From Oscheius dolichura (lineage: Eukaryota; Nematoda; Chromadorea; Rhabditida; Rhabditidae): DNA of 64,000 nt. Positions 46,810 through 60,200 of this stretch are shown in pieces. Each line of letters begins with the position of its first letter. The stretch's first letter is position 1. The notes under the pieces were generated by a model. The model was not told where the DNA came from. It saw nothing but the letters and a program-made list of their open reading frames with translations, and did not search any database. Position numbers and translations under genes: made by a program. The stretch covers positions 10,562,001-10,626,000 of the forward strand of contig OW051493.1 in assembly GCA_932521035.1 (NCBI GenBank), in the 5' to 3' direction.

Positions 46810-48650
46810 TCCGTTTTTAGCTGGTGGACACGAAGGAGCATTCCGTTTTTAGCTGGTGGACACGAAGGAGCATTCCGTTTATAGCTGGTGGACACGAAGG
46901 AGCCTTCCGTTTTTAGCTGGTGGACACGAAGGAGCATTCCGTTTTTAGCTGGTGGACACGAAGGAGCATTCCGTTTATAGCTGGTGGACACGAAGGAGCC
47001 TTCCGTTTTTAGCTGGTGGCTTCAAAAAGAGCGTTCCGTTTTTAGCTGGTGGACACGAAGGAGCATTCCGTTTTTAGCTGGTGGACACGAAGGAGCATTC
47101 CGTTTTTAGCTGGTGGACACGAAGGAGCATTCCGTTTATAGCTGGTGGACACGAAGGAGCATTCCGTTTTTAGCTGGTGGACACAAAGGAGCATTCCGTT
47201 TTTAGCTGGTGGACACGAAGGAGCATTCCGTTTTTAGCTGGTGGACACGAAAGAGCATTCCGTTTTTAGCTGGTGGACACGAAGGAGCATTCCGTTTTTA
47301 GCTGGTGGACACGAAGGAGCATTCCGTTTTTAGCTGGTGGACACGAAGGAGCATTCCGTTTTTAGCTGGTGGACACGAAAGAGCATTCCGTTTTTAGCTG
47401 GTGGACACGAAGGAGCATTCCGTTTTTAGCTGGTGGACACGAAAGAGCATTCCGTTTTTAGCTGGTGGACACGAAGGAGCATTCCGTTTTTAGCTGGTGG
47501 CTTCAAAAAGAGCGTTCCGTTTTTAGCTGGTGGACACGAAGGAGCATTCCGTTTTTAGCTGGTGGACACGAAGGAGCATTCCGTTTATAGCTGGTGGACA
47601 CGAAGGAGCCTTCCGTTTTTAGCTGGTGGACACGAAGGAGCATTCCGTTTTTAGCTGGTGGCTTCAAAAAGAGCGTTCCGTTTTTAGCTGGTGGACACGA
47701 AGGAGCATTCCGTTTTTAGCTGGTGGACACGAAGGAGCATTCCGTTTTTAGCTGGTGGACACGAAGGAGCATTCCGTTTATAGCTGGTGGACACGAAGGA
47801 GCATTCCGTTTTTAGCTGGTGGACACGAAGGAGCATTCCGTTTTTAGCTGGTGGACACGAAGGAGCATTCCGTTTATAGCTGGTGGACACGAAGGAGCAT
47901 TCCGTTTTTAGCTGGTGGACACGAAGGAGTATTCCGTTTTTAGCTGGTGGACACGAAAGAGCATTCCGTTTTTAGCTGCTGGACACGAAGGAGCATTCCG
48001 TTTTTAGCTGGTGGCTTCAAAAAGAGCGTTCCGTTTTTAGCTGGTGGGCACGAAGGAGCATTCCGTTTTTAGCTGGTGGACACGAAGGAGCCTTCCGTTT
48101 TTAGCTGGTGGCTTCAAAAAGAGCGTTCCGTTTTTAGCTGGTGGACACGAAGGAGCCTTCCGTTTTTAGCTGGTGGCTTCAAAAAGAGCGTTCCGTTTTT
48201 AGCTGGTGGACACGAAGGAGCATTCCGTTTTTAGCTGGTGGACACGAAGGAGCATTCCGTTTTTAGCTGGTGGACACGAAGGAGCATTCCGTTTATAGCT
48301 GGTGGACACGAAGGAGCATTCCGTTTTTAGCTGGTGGACACGAAGGAGCATTCCGTTTTTAGCTGGTGGCTTCAAAAAGAGCGTTCCGTTTTTAGCTGGT
48401 GGACACGAAGGAGCCTTCCGTTTTTAGCTGGTGGCTTCAAAAAGAGCGTTCCGTTTTTAGCTGGTGGACACGAAGGAGCCTTCCGTTTTTAGCTGGTGGC
48501 TTCAAAAAGAGCGTTCCGTTTTTAGCTGGTGGACACGAAGGAGCATTCCGTTTTTAGCTGGTGGACACGAAGGAGCATTCGGTTTTTAGCTGGTGGACAC
48601 GAAGGAGCATTCGGTTTTTAGCTGGTGGACACGAAGGAGCATTCCGTTTA
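46810..48650. repeat. Second copy of the 6330-bp-offset block
   Basis: Copy of about 40480-42320. After about 48650 the units diverge: this copy continues with several TTTATAG units, the other with an AAAGAGCTTTCC unit. One GGACACAAAGG unit near 47183 is a private CpG loss in this copy. Confidence 0.8.
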
Positions 48651-50904
48651 TAGCTGGTGGACACGAAGGAGCATTCCGTTTATAGCTGGTGGACACGAAG
48701 GAGCATTCCGTTTATAGCTGGTGGACACGAAGGAGCATTCCGTTTTTAGCTGGTGGACACGAAGGAGCATTCGGTTTTTAGCTGGTGGACACGAAAGAGC
48801 CTTCCGTTTTTAGCTGGTGGACACGAAGGAGCATTCCGTTTATAGCTGGTGGACACGAAAGAGCATTCCGTTTTTAGCTGGTGGACACGAAGGAGCATTC
48901 CGTTTATAGCTGGTGGACACGAAGGAGCCTTCCGTTTTTAGCTGGTGGACACGAAAGAGCATTCCGTTTTTAGCTGGTGGACACGAAGGAGCATTCCGTT
49001 TTTAGCTGGTGGACACGAAGGAGCATTCCGTTTATAGCTGGTGGACACGAAGGAGCCTTCCGTTTTTAGCTGGTGGCTTCAAAAAGAGCGTTCCGTTTTT
49101 AGCTGGTGGACACGAAGGAGCATTCCGTTTTTAGCTGGTGGACACGAAGGAGCATTCGGTTTTTAGCTGGTGGACACGAAGGAGCATTCCGTTTATAGCT
49201 GGTGGACACGAAGGAGCATTCCGTTTATAGCTGGTGGACACGAAGGAGCATTCCGTTTATAGCTGGTGGACACGAAAGAGCATTCCGTTTTTAGCTGGTG
49301 GACACGAAGGAGCATTCCGTTTATAGCTGGTGGACACGAAGGAGCCTTCCGTTTTTAGCTGGTGGACACGAAAGAGCATTCCGTTTTTAGCTGGTGGACA
49401 CGAAGGAGCATTCCGTTTTTAGCTGGTGGACACGAAGGAGCATTCGGTTTTTAGCTGGTGGACACGAAGGAGCATTCCGTTTTTAGCTGGTGGACACGAA
49501 GGAGCATTCCGTTTTTAGCTGGTGGACACGAAAGAGCTTTCCGTTTTTAGCTGGTGGACACGAAGGAGCATTCCGTTTTTAGCTGGTGGACACGAAGGAG
49601 CATTCCGTTTTTAGCTGGTGGACACGAAGGAGCATTCCGTTTTTAGCTGGTGGACACGAAGGAGCATTCCGTTTATAGCTGGTGGACACGAAGGAGCATT
49701 CCGTTTTTAGCTGGTGGACACGAAGGAGCATTCCGTTTATAGCTGGTGGACACGAAAGAGCATTCCGTTTTTAGCTGGTGGACACGAAGGAGCATTCCGT
49801 TTATAGCTGGTGGACACGAAGGAGCCTTCCGTTTTTAGCTGGTGGACACGAAAGAGCATTCCGTTTTTAGCTGGTGGACACGAAGGAGCATTCCGTTTTT
49901 AGCTGGTGGACACGAAGGAGCATTCCGTTTATAGCTGGTGGACACGAAGGAGCCTTCCGTTTTTAGCTGGTGGCTTCAAAAAGAGCGTTCCGTTTTTAGC
50001 TGGTGGACACGAAGGAGCATTCCGTTTTTAGCTGGTGGACACGAAGGAGCATTCCGTTTATAGCTGGTGGACACGAAAGAGCATTCCGTTTTTAGCTGGT
50101 GGACACGAAGGAGCATTCCGTTTTTAGCTGGTGGACACGAAGGAGCATTCCGTTTATAGCTGGTGGACACGAAGGAGCCTTCCGTTTTTAGCTGGTGGCT
50201 TCAAAAAGAGCGTTCCGTTTTTAGCTGGTGGACACGAAGGAGCATTCCGTTTTTAGCTGGTGGACACGAAGGAGCATTCCGTTTTTAGCTGGTGGACACG
50301 AAGGAGCATTCCGTTTTTAGCTGGTGGACACGAAGGAGCATTCCGTTTTTAGCTGGTGGACACGAAGGAGCATTCCGTTTTTAGCTGGTGGACACGAAAG
50401 AGCATTCCGTTTTTAGCTGGTGGACACGAAGGAGCATTCCGTTTTTAGCTGGTGGACACGAAGGAGCATTCCGTTTTTAGCTGGTGGACACGAAGGAGCA
50501 TTCCGTTTTTAGCTGGTGGACACGAAAGAGCATTCCGTTTTTAGCTGGTGGACACGAAGGAGCATTCCGTTTTTAGCTGGTGGACACGAAGGAGCATTCC
50601 GTTTTTAGCTGGTGGACACGAAAGAGCATTCCGTTTTTAGCTGGTGGACACGAAGGAGCATTCCGTTTTTAGCTGGTGGACACGAAAGAGCATTCCGTTT
50701 TTAGCTGGTGGACACGAAGGAGCATTCCGTTTTTAGCTGGTGGACACGAAAGAGCATTCCGTTTTTAGCTGGTGGACACGAAGGAGCATTCCGTTTTTAG
50801 CTGGTGGCTTCAAAAAGAGCGTTCCGTTTTTAGCTGGTGGACACGAAGGAGCATTCCGTTTTTAGCTGGTGGACACGAAGGAGCCTTCCGTTTTTAGCTG
50901 GTGG

Positions 50905-53900
50905 CTTCAAAAAGAGCGTTCCGTTTTTAGCTGGTGGACACGAAGGAGCATTCCGTTTTTAGCTGGTGGACACGAAGGAGCATTCCGTTTATAGCTGGTG
51001 GACACGAAGGAGCCTTCCGTTTTTAGCTGGTGGACACGAAGGAGCATTCCGTTTTTAGCTGGTGGACACGAAGGAGCATTCCGTTTATAGCTGGTGGACA
51101 CGAAGGAGCCTTCCGTTTTTAGCTGGTGGCTTCAAAAAGAGCGTTCCGTTTTTAGCTGGTGGACACGAAGGAGCCTGCCGTTTTTAGCTGGTGGCTTCAA
51201 AAAGAGCGTTCCGTTTTTAGCTGGTGGACACGAAGGAGCATTCCGTTTTTAGCTGGTGGACACGAAGGAGCATTCCGTTTTTAGCTGGTGGACACGAAGG
51301 AGCATTCCGTTTTTAGCTGGTGGACACGAAGGAGCATTCCGTTTTTAGCTGGTGGACACGAAGGAGCATTCCGTTTATAGCTGGTGGACACGAAGGAGCA
51401 TTCCGTTTTTAGCTGGTGGACACGAAGGAGCATTCCGTTTTTAGCTGGTGGACACGAAAGAGCATTCCGTTTATAGCTGGTGGACACGAAGGAGCATTCC
51501 GTTTTTAGCTGGTGGACACGAAGGAGCATTCCGTTTTTAGCTGGTGGACACGAAGGAGCATTCCGTTTTTAGCTGGTGGACACGAAGGAGCATTCCGTTT
51601 ATAGCTGGTGGCTTCAAAAAGAGCGTTCCGTTTTTAGCTGGTGGCTTCAAAAAGAGCGTTCCGTTTTTAGCTGGTGGACACGAAGGAGCATTCCGTTTCT
51701 AGCTGGTGGCTTCAAAAAGAGCGTTCCTTTTTTAGCTGGTGGACACGAAAGAGCATTCCGTTTTTAGCTGGTGGCTTCAAAAAGAGCATTCCGTTTATAG
51801 CTGGTGGACACGAAGGAGCATTCCGTTTTTAGCTGGTGGACACGAAGGAGCATTCCGTTTTTAGCTGGTGGACACGAAGGAGCATTCCGTTTATAGCTGG
51901 TGGACACGAAGGAGCATTCCGTTTTTAGCTGGTGGACACGAAGGAGCATTCCGTTTTTAGCTGGTGGACACGAAGGAGCGTTCCGTTTTTAGCTGGTGGA
52001 CACGAAGGAGCATTCCGTTTTTAGCTGGTGGCTTCAAAAAGAGCGTTCCGTTTTTAGCTGGTGGACACGAAGGAGCATTCCGTTTTTAGCTGGTGGACAC
52101 GAAGGAGCATTCCGTTTTTAGCTGGTGGACACGAAGGAGCATTCCGTTTTTAGCTGGTGGACACGAAGGAGCATTCCGTTTATAGCTGGTGGACACGAAG
52201 GAGCATTCCGTTTTTAGCTGGTGGACACGAAGGAGCATTCCGTTTTTAGCTGGTGGACACGAAGGAGCCTTCCGTTTTTAGCTGGTGGCTTCAAAAAGAG
52301 CGTTCCGTTTTTAGCTGGTGGACACGAAGGAGCATTCCGTTTTTAGCTGGTGGACACGAAGGAGCATTCCGTTTTTAGCTGGTGGACACGAAGGAGCATT
52401 CCGTTTATAGCTGGTGGACACGAAGGAGCATTCCGTTTATAGCTGGTGGACACGAAGGAGCATTCCGTTTTTAGCTGGTGGACACGAAGGAGCATTCCGT
52501 TTATAGCTGGTGGCTTCAAAAAGAGCGTTCCGTTTTTAGCTGGTGGACACGAAGGAGCATTCGGTTTTTAGCTGGTGGACACGAAGGAGCATTCGGTTTT
52601 TAGCTGGTGGACACGAAAGAGCCTTCCGTTTTTAGCTGGTGGCTTCAAAAAGAGCGTTCCGTTTTTAGCTGGTGGACACGAAGGAGCATTCCGTTTTTAG
52701 CTGGTGGACACGAAGGAGCATTCCGTTTTTAGCTGGTGGCTTCAAAAAGAGCGTTCCGTTTTTAGCTGGTGGACACGAAGGAGCATACCGTTTTTAGCTG
52801 GTGGACACGAAGGAGCATTCCGTTTATAGCTGGTGGACACGAAGGAGCCTTCCGTTTTTAGCTGGTGGCTTCAAAAAGAGCGTTCCGTTTTTAGCTGGTG
52901 GACACGAAGGAGCCTGCCGTTTTTAGCTGGTGGCTTCAAAAAGAGCGTTCCGTTTTTAGCTGGTGGCTTCAAAAAGAGCGTTCCGTTTTTAGCTGGTGGA
53001 CACGAAGGAGCATTCCGTTTTTAGCTGGTGGACACGAAGGAGCCTTCCGTTTTTAGCTGGTGGCTTCAAAAAGAGCGTTCCGTTTTTAGCTGGTGGACAC
53101 GAAGGAGCATTCCGTTTTTAGCTGGTGGACACGAAGGAGCATTCCGTTTATAGCTGGTGGACACGAAGGAGCCTTCCGTTTTTAGCTGGTGGACACGAAG
53201 GAGCATTCCGTTTTTAGCTGGTGGACACGAAGGAGCATTCCGTTTATAGCTGGTGGACACGAAGGAGCCTTCCGTTTTTAGCTGGTGGCTTCAAAAAGAG
53301 CGTTCCGTTTTTAGCTGGTGGACACGAAGGAGCCTGCCGTTTTTAGCTGGTGGCTTCAAAAAGAGCGTTCCGTTTTTAGCTGGTGGACACGAAGGAGCAT
53401 TCCGTTTTTAGCTGGTGGACACGAAGGAGCATTCCGTTTTTAGCTGGTGGACACGAAGGAGCATTCCGTTTATAGCTGGTGGACACGAAGGAGCCTTCCG
53501 TTTTTAGCTGGTGGACACGAAGGAGCATTCCGTTTTTAGCTGGTGGACACGAAGGAGCATTCCGTTTATAGCTGGTGGACACGAAGGAGCCTTCCGTTTT
53601 TAGCTGGTGGCTTCAAAAAGAGCGTTCCGTTTTTAGCTGGTGGACACGAAGGAGCATTCCGTTTTTAGCTGGTGGACACGAAGGAGCATTCCGTTTTTAG
53701 CTGGTGGACACGAAGGAGCATTCCGTTTTTAGCTGGTGGACACGAAGGAGCATTCCGTTTTTAGCTGGTGGACACGAAGGAGCATTCCGTTTATAGCTGG
53801 TGGACACGAAGGAGCATTCCGTTTTTAGCTGGTGGACACGAAGGAGCATTCCGTTTTTAGCTGGTGGACACGAAAGAGCATTCCGTTTATAGCTGGTGGA

Positions 53901-56290
53901 CACGAAGGAGCATTCCGTTTTTAGCTGGTGGACACGAAGGAGCATTCCGTTTTTAGCTGGTGGACACGAAGGAGCATTCCGTTTTTAGCTGGTGGACACG
54001 AAGGAGCATTCCGTTTTTAGCTGGTGGACACGAAGGAGCATTCCGTTTATAGCTGGTGGCTTCAAAAAGAGCGTTCCGTTTTTAGCTGGTGGCTTCAAAA
54101 AGAGCGTTCCGTTTTTAGCTGGTGGACACGAAGGAGCATTCCGTTTCTAGCTGGTGGCTTCAAAAAGAGCGTTCCTTTTTTAGCTGGTGGACACGAAAGA
54201 GCATTCCGTTTTTAGCTGGTGGCTTCAAAAAGAGCATTCCGTTTATAGCTGGTGGACACGAAGGAGCATTCCGTTTTTAGCTGGTGGACACGAAGGAGCA
54301 TTCCGTTTTTAGCTGGTGGACACGAAGGAGCATTCCGTTTATAGCTGGTGGACACGAAGGAGCATTCCGTTTTTAGCTGGTGGACACGAAGGAGCATTCC
54401 GTTTTTAGCTGGTGGACACGAAGGAGCGTTCCGTTTTTAGCTGGTGGACACGAAGGAGCATTCCGTTTTTAGCTGGTGGCTTCAAAAAGAGCGTTCCGTT
54501 TTTAGCTGGTGGACACGAAGGAGCATTCCGTTTTTAGCTGGTGGACACGAAGGAGCATTCCGTTTTTAGCTGGTGGACACGAAGGAGCATTCCGTTTTTA
54601 GCTGGTGGACACGAAGGAGCATTCCGTTTATAGCTGGTGGACACGAAGGAGCATTCCGTTTTTAGCTGGTGGACACGAAGGAGCATTCCGTTTTTAGCTG
54701 GTGGACACGAAGGAGCCTTCCGTTTTTAGCTGGTGGCTTCAAAAAGAGCGTTCCGTTTTTAGCTGGTGGACACGAAGGAGCATTCCGTTTTTAGCTGGTG
54801 GACACGAAGGAGCATTCCGTTTTTAGCTGGTGGACACGAAGGAGCATTCCGTTTTTAGCTGGTGGACACGAAGGAGCATTCCGTTTATAGCTGGTGGACA
54901 CGAAGGAGCCTTCCGTTTTTAGCTGGTGGCTTCAAAAAGAGCGTTCCGTTTTTAGCTGGTGGACACGAAGGAGCATTCCGTTTTTAGCTGGTGGACACGA
55001 AGGAGCCTTCCGTTTTTAGCTGGTGGCTTCAAAAAGAGCGTTCCGTTTTTAGCTGGTGGACACGAAGGAGCATTCGGTTTTTAGCTGGTGGACACGAAGG
55101 AGCATTCGGTTTTTAGCTGGTGGACACGAAAGAGCCTTCCGTTTTTAGCTGGTGGCTTCAAAAAGAGCGTTCCGTTTTTAGCTGGTGGACACGAAGGAGC
55201 ATTCCGTTTTTAGCTGGTGGACACGAAGGAGCATTCCGTTTTTAGCTGGTGGCTTCAAAAAGAGCGTTCCGTTTTTAGCTGGTGGACACGAAGGAGCATA
55301 CCGTTTTTAGCTGGTGGACACGAAGGAGCATTCCGTTTATAGCTGGTGGACACGAAGGAGCCTTCCGTTTTTAGCTGGTGGCTTCAAAAAGAGCGTTCCG
55401 TTTTTAGCTGGTGGACACGAAGGAGCCTGCCGTTTTTAGCTGGTGGCTTCAAAAAGAGCGTTCCGTTTTTAGCTGGTGGACACGAAGGAGCATTCCGTTT
55501 TTAGCTGGTGGACACGAAGGAGCATTCCGTTTTTAGCTGGTGGACACGAAGGAGCATTCCGTTTTTAGCTGGTGGACACGAAGGAGCATTCCGTTTTTAG
55601 CTGGTGGACACGAAGGAGCATTCCGTTTATAGCTGGTGGACACGAAGGAGCATTCCGTTTTTAGCTGGTGGACACGAAGGAGCATTCCGTTTTTAGCTGG
55701 TGGACACGAAAGAGCATTCCGTTTATAGCTGGTGGACACGAAGGAGCATCCCGTTTTTAGCTGGTGGACACGAAGGAGCATTCCGTTTTTAGCTGGTGGA
55801 CACGAAGGAGCATTCCGTTTTTAGCTGGTGGACACGAAGGAGCATTCCGTTTATAGCTGGTGGCTTCAAAAAGAGCGTTCCGTTTTTAGCTGGTGGCTTC
55901 AAAAAGAGCGTTCCGTTTTTAGCTGGTGGACACGAAGGAGCATTCCGTTTCTAGCTGGTGGCTTCAAAAAGAGCGTTCCTTTTTTAGCTGGTGGACACGA
56001 AAGAGCATTCCGTTTTTAGCTGGTGGCTTCAAAAAGAGCATTCCGTTTATAGCTGGTGGACACGAAGGAGCATTCCGTTTTTAGCTGGTGGACACGAAGG
56101 AGCATTCCGTTTTTAGCTGGTGGACACGAAGGAGCATTCCGTTTATAGCTGGTGGACACGAAGGAGCATTCCGTTTTTAGCTGGTGGACACGAAGGAGCA
56201 TTCCGTTTTTAGCTGGTGGACACGAAGGAGCGTTCCGTTTTTAGCTGGTGGACACGAAGGAGCATTCCGTTTTTAGCTGGTGGCTTCAAA
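50905..56290. repeat. Recurring cassette with TTTCTAG/Q pair, three copies
   Basis: The cassette P(TTTATAG)-Q-Q-P(TTTCTAG)-Q-P-Q(TTTATAG) seen near 45921 recurs near 51576, 54024 and 55828, and again near 59756 to the right. Spacings differ (5655, 2448, 1804, 3928 bp), so these are separate exchange products and not a regular higher-order repeat. The copy near 54024 has one extra P unit before it; the copy near 55749 carries a private GCATCCCG change. Confidence 0.78.
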
Positions 56291-57239
56291 AAGAGCGTTC
56301 CGTTTTTAGCTGGTGGACACGAAGGAGCATTCCGTTTTTAGCTGGTGGACACGAAGGAGCATTCCGTTTTTAGCTGGTGGACACGAAGGAGCATTCCGTT
56401 TTTAGCTGGTGGACACGAAGGAGCATTCCGTTTATAGCTGGTGGACACGAAGGAGCATTCCGTTTTTAGCTGGTGGACACGAAGGAGCATTCCGTTTTTA
56501 GCTGGTGGACACGAAGGAGCCTTCCGTTTTTAGCTGGTGGCTTCAAAAAGAGCGTTCCGTTTTTAGCTGGTGGACACGAAGGAGCATTCCGTTTTTAGCT
56601 GGTGGACACGAAGGAGCATTCCGTTTTTAGCTGGTGGACACGAAGGAGCATTCCGTTTTTAGCTGGTGGACACGAAGGAGCATTCCGTTTATAGCTGGTG
56701 GACACGAAGGAGCCTTCCGTTTTTAGCTGGTGGCTTCAAAAAGAGCGTTCCGTTTTTAGCTGGTGGACACGAAGGAGCATTCCGTTTTTAGCTGGTGGAC
56801 ACGAAGGAGCCTTCCGTTTTTAGCTGGTGGCTTCAAAAAGAGCGTTCCGTTTTTAGCTGGTGGACACGAAGGAGCATTCGGTTTTTAGCTGGTGGACACG
56901 AAGGAGCATTCGGTTTTTAGCTGGTGGACACGAAAGAGCCTTCCGTTTTTAGCTGGTGGCTTCAAAAAGAGCGTTCCGTTTTTAGCTGGTGGACACGAAG
57001 GAGCATTCCGTTTTTAGCTGGTGGACACGAAGGAGCATTCCGTTTTTAGCTGGTGGCTTCAAAAAGAGCGTTCCGTTTTTAGCTGGTGGACACGAAGGAG
57101 CATACCGTTTTTAGCTGGTGGACACGAAGGAGCATTCCGTTTATAGCTGGTGGACACGAAGGAGCCTTCCGTTTTTAGCTGGTGGACACGAAGGAGCATA
57201 CCGTTTTTAGCTGGTGGACACGAAGGAGCATTCCGTTTA

Positions 57240-60200
57240 TAGCTGGTGGACACGAAGGAGCCTTCCGTTTTTAGCTGGTGGCTTCAAAAAGAGCGTTCCG
57301 TTTTTAGCTGGTGGACACGAAGGAGCCTTCCGTTTTTAGCTGGTGGCTTCAAAAAGAGCGTTCCGTTTTTAGCTGGTGGCTTCAAAAAGAGCGTTCCGTT
57401 TTTAGCTGGTGGACACGAAGGAGCATTCCGTTTTTAGCTGGTGGACACGAAGGAGCATTCCGTTTATAGCTGGTGGACACGAAGGAGCCTTCCGTTTTTA
57501 GCTGGTGGACACGAAGGAGCATTCCGTTTTTAGCTGGCGGCTTCAAAAAGAGCGTTCCGTTTTTAGCTGGTGGACACGAAGGAGCATTCCGTTTTTAGCT
57601 GGTGGACACGAAGGAGCATTCCGTTTTTAGCTGGTGGACACGAAGGAGCATTCCGTTTATAGCTGGTGGACACGAAGGAGCATTCCGTTTTTAGCTGGTG
57701 GACACGAAGGAGCATTCCGTTTTTAGCTGGTGGACACGAAGGAGCATTCCGTTTATAGCTGGTGGACACGAAGGAGCATTCCGTTTATAGCTGGTGGACA
57801 CGAAGGAGCATTCCGTTTTTAGCTGGTGGACACGAAAGAGCATTCCGTTTTTAGCTGCTGGACACGAAGGAGCATTCCGTTTTTAGCTGGTGGACACGAA
57901 GGAGCATTCCGTTTTTAGCTGGTGGACACGAAGGAGCCTTCCGTTTTTAGCTGGTGGCTTCAAAAAGAGCGTTCCGTTTTTAGCTGGTGGACACGAAGGA
58001 GCATTCCGTTTTTAGCTGGTGGACACGAAGGAGCATTCCGTTTATAGCTGGTGGACACGAAGGAGCATTCCGTTTTTAGCTGGTGGACACGAAGGAGCAT
58101 TCCGTTTTTAGCTGGTGGACACGAAGGAGCATTCCGTTTTTAGCTGGTGGACACGAAGGAGCATTCCGTTTATAGCTGGTGGACACGAAGGAGCATTCCG
58201 TTTTTAGCTGGTGGACACGAAGGAGCATTCCGTTTTTAGCTGGTGGACACGAAAGAGCATTCCGTTTTTAGCTGCTGGACACGAAGGAGCATTCCGTTTT
58301 TAGCTGGTGGCTTCAAAAAGAGCGTTCCGTTTTTAGCTGGTGGACACGAAGGAGCATTCCGTTTTTAGCTGGTGGACACGAAGGAGCATTCCGTTTATAG
58401 CTGGTGGACACGAAGGAGCATTCCGTTTATAGCTGGTGGACACGAAGGAGCATTCCGTTTATAGCTGGTGGACACGAAGGAGCATTCCGTTTTTAGCTGG
58501 TGGACACGAAGGAGCATTCCGTTTATAGCTGGTGGCTTCAAAAAGAGCGTTCCGTTTTTAGCTGGTGGCTTCAAAAAGAGCGTTCCGTTTTTAGCTGGTG
58601 GACACGAAGGAGCATACCGTTTTTAGCTGGTGGACACGAAGGAGCATTCCGTTTATAGCTGGTGGACACGAAGGAGCCTTCCGTTTTTAGCTGGTGGCTT
58701 CAAAAAGAGCGTTCCGTTTTTAGCTGGTGGACACGAAGGAGCCTTCCGTTTTTAGCTGGTGGCTTCAAAAAGAGCGTTCCGTTTTTAGCTGGTGGCTTCA
58801 AAAAGAGCGTTCCGTTTTTAGCTGGTGGACACGAAGGAGCATTCCGTTTTTAGCTGGTGGACACGAAGGAGCATTCCGTTTATAGCTGGTGGACACGAAG
58901 GAGCCTTCCGTTTTTAGCTGGTGGACACGAAGGAGCATTCCGTTTTTAGCTGGCGGCTTCAAAAAGAGCGTTCCGTTTTTAGCTGGTGGACACGAAGGAG
59001 CATTCCGTTTTTAGCTGGTGGACACGAAGGAGCATTCCGTTTTTAGCTGGTGGACACGAAGGAGCATTCCGTTTATAGCTGGTGGACACGAAGGAGCATT
59101 CCGTTTTTAGCTGGTGGACACGAAGGAGCATTCCGTTTTTAGCTGGTGGACACGAAGGAGCATTCCGTTTATAGCTGGTGGACACGAAGGAGCATTCCGT
59201 TTTTAGCTGGTGGACACGAAGGAGCATTCCGTTTTTAGCTGGTGGACACGAAGGAGCATTCCGTTTTTAGCTGGTGGACACGAAGGAGCATTCCGTTTTT
59301 AGCTGGTGGACACGAAGGAGCATTCCGTTTATAGCTGGTGGACACGAAGGAGCATTCCGTTTTTAGCTGGTGGACACGAAGGAGCATTCCGTTTTTAGCT
59401 GGTGGACACGAAAGAGCATTCCGTTTTTAGCTGCTGGACACGAAGGAGCATTCCGTTTTTAGCTGGTGGCTTCAAAAAGAGCGTTCCGTTTTTAGCTGGT
59501 GGACACGAAGGAGTATTCCGTTTTTAGCTGGTGGACACGAAGGAGCCTTCCGTTTTTAGCTGGTGGCTTCAAAAAGAGCGTTCCGTTTTTAGCTGGTGGA
59601 CACGAAGGAGCATTCCGTTTTTAGCTGGTGGACACGAAGGAGCATTCCGTTTATAGCTGGTGGACACGAAGGAGCATTCCGTTTATAGCTGGTGGACACG
59701 AAGGAGCATTCCGTTTATAGCTGGTGGACACGAAGGAGCATTCCGTTTTTAGCTGGTGGACACGAAGGAGCATTCCGTTTATAGCTGGTGGCTTCAAAAA
59801 GAGCGTTCCGTTTTTAGCTGGTGGCTTCAAAAAGAGCGTTCCGTTTTTAGCTGGTGGACACGAAGGAGCATTCCGTTTCTAGCTGGTGGCTTCAAAAAGA
59901 GCGTTCCTTTTTTAGCTGGTGGACACGAAAGAGCATTCCGTTTTTAGCTGGTGGCTTCAAAAAGAGCATTCCGTTTATAGCTGGTGGACACGAAGGAGCA
60001 TTCCGTTTTTAGCTGGTGGACACGAAGGAGCATTCCGTTTTTAGCTGGTGGACACGAAGGAGCATTCCGTTTATAGCTGGTGGACACGAAGGAGCATTCC
60101 GTTTTTAGCTGGTGGACACGAAGGAGCATTCCGTTTTTAGCTGGTGGACACGAAGGAGCGTTCCGTTTTTAGCTGGTGGACACGAAGGAGCATTCCGTTT

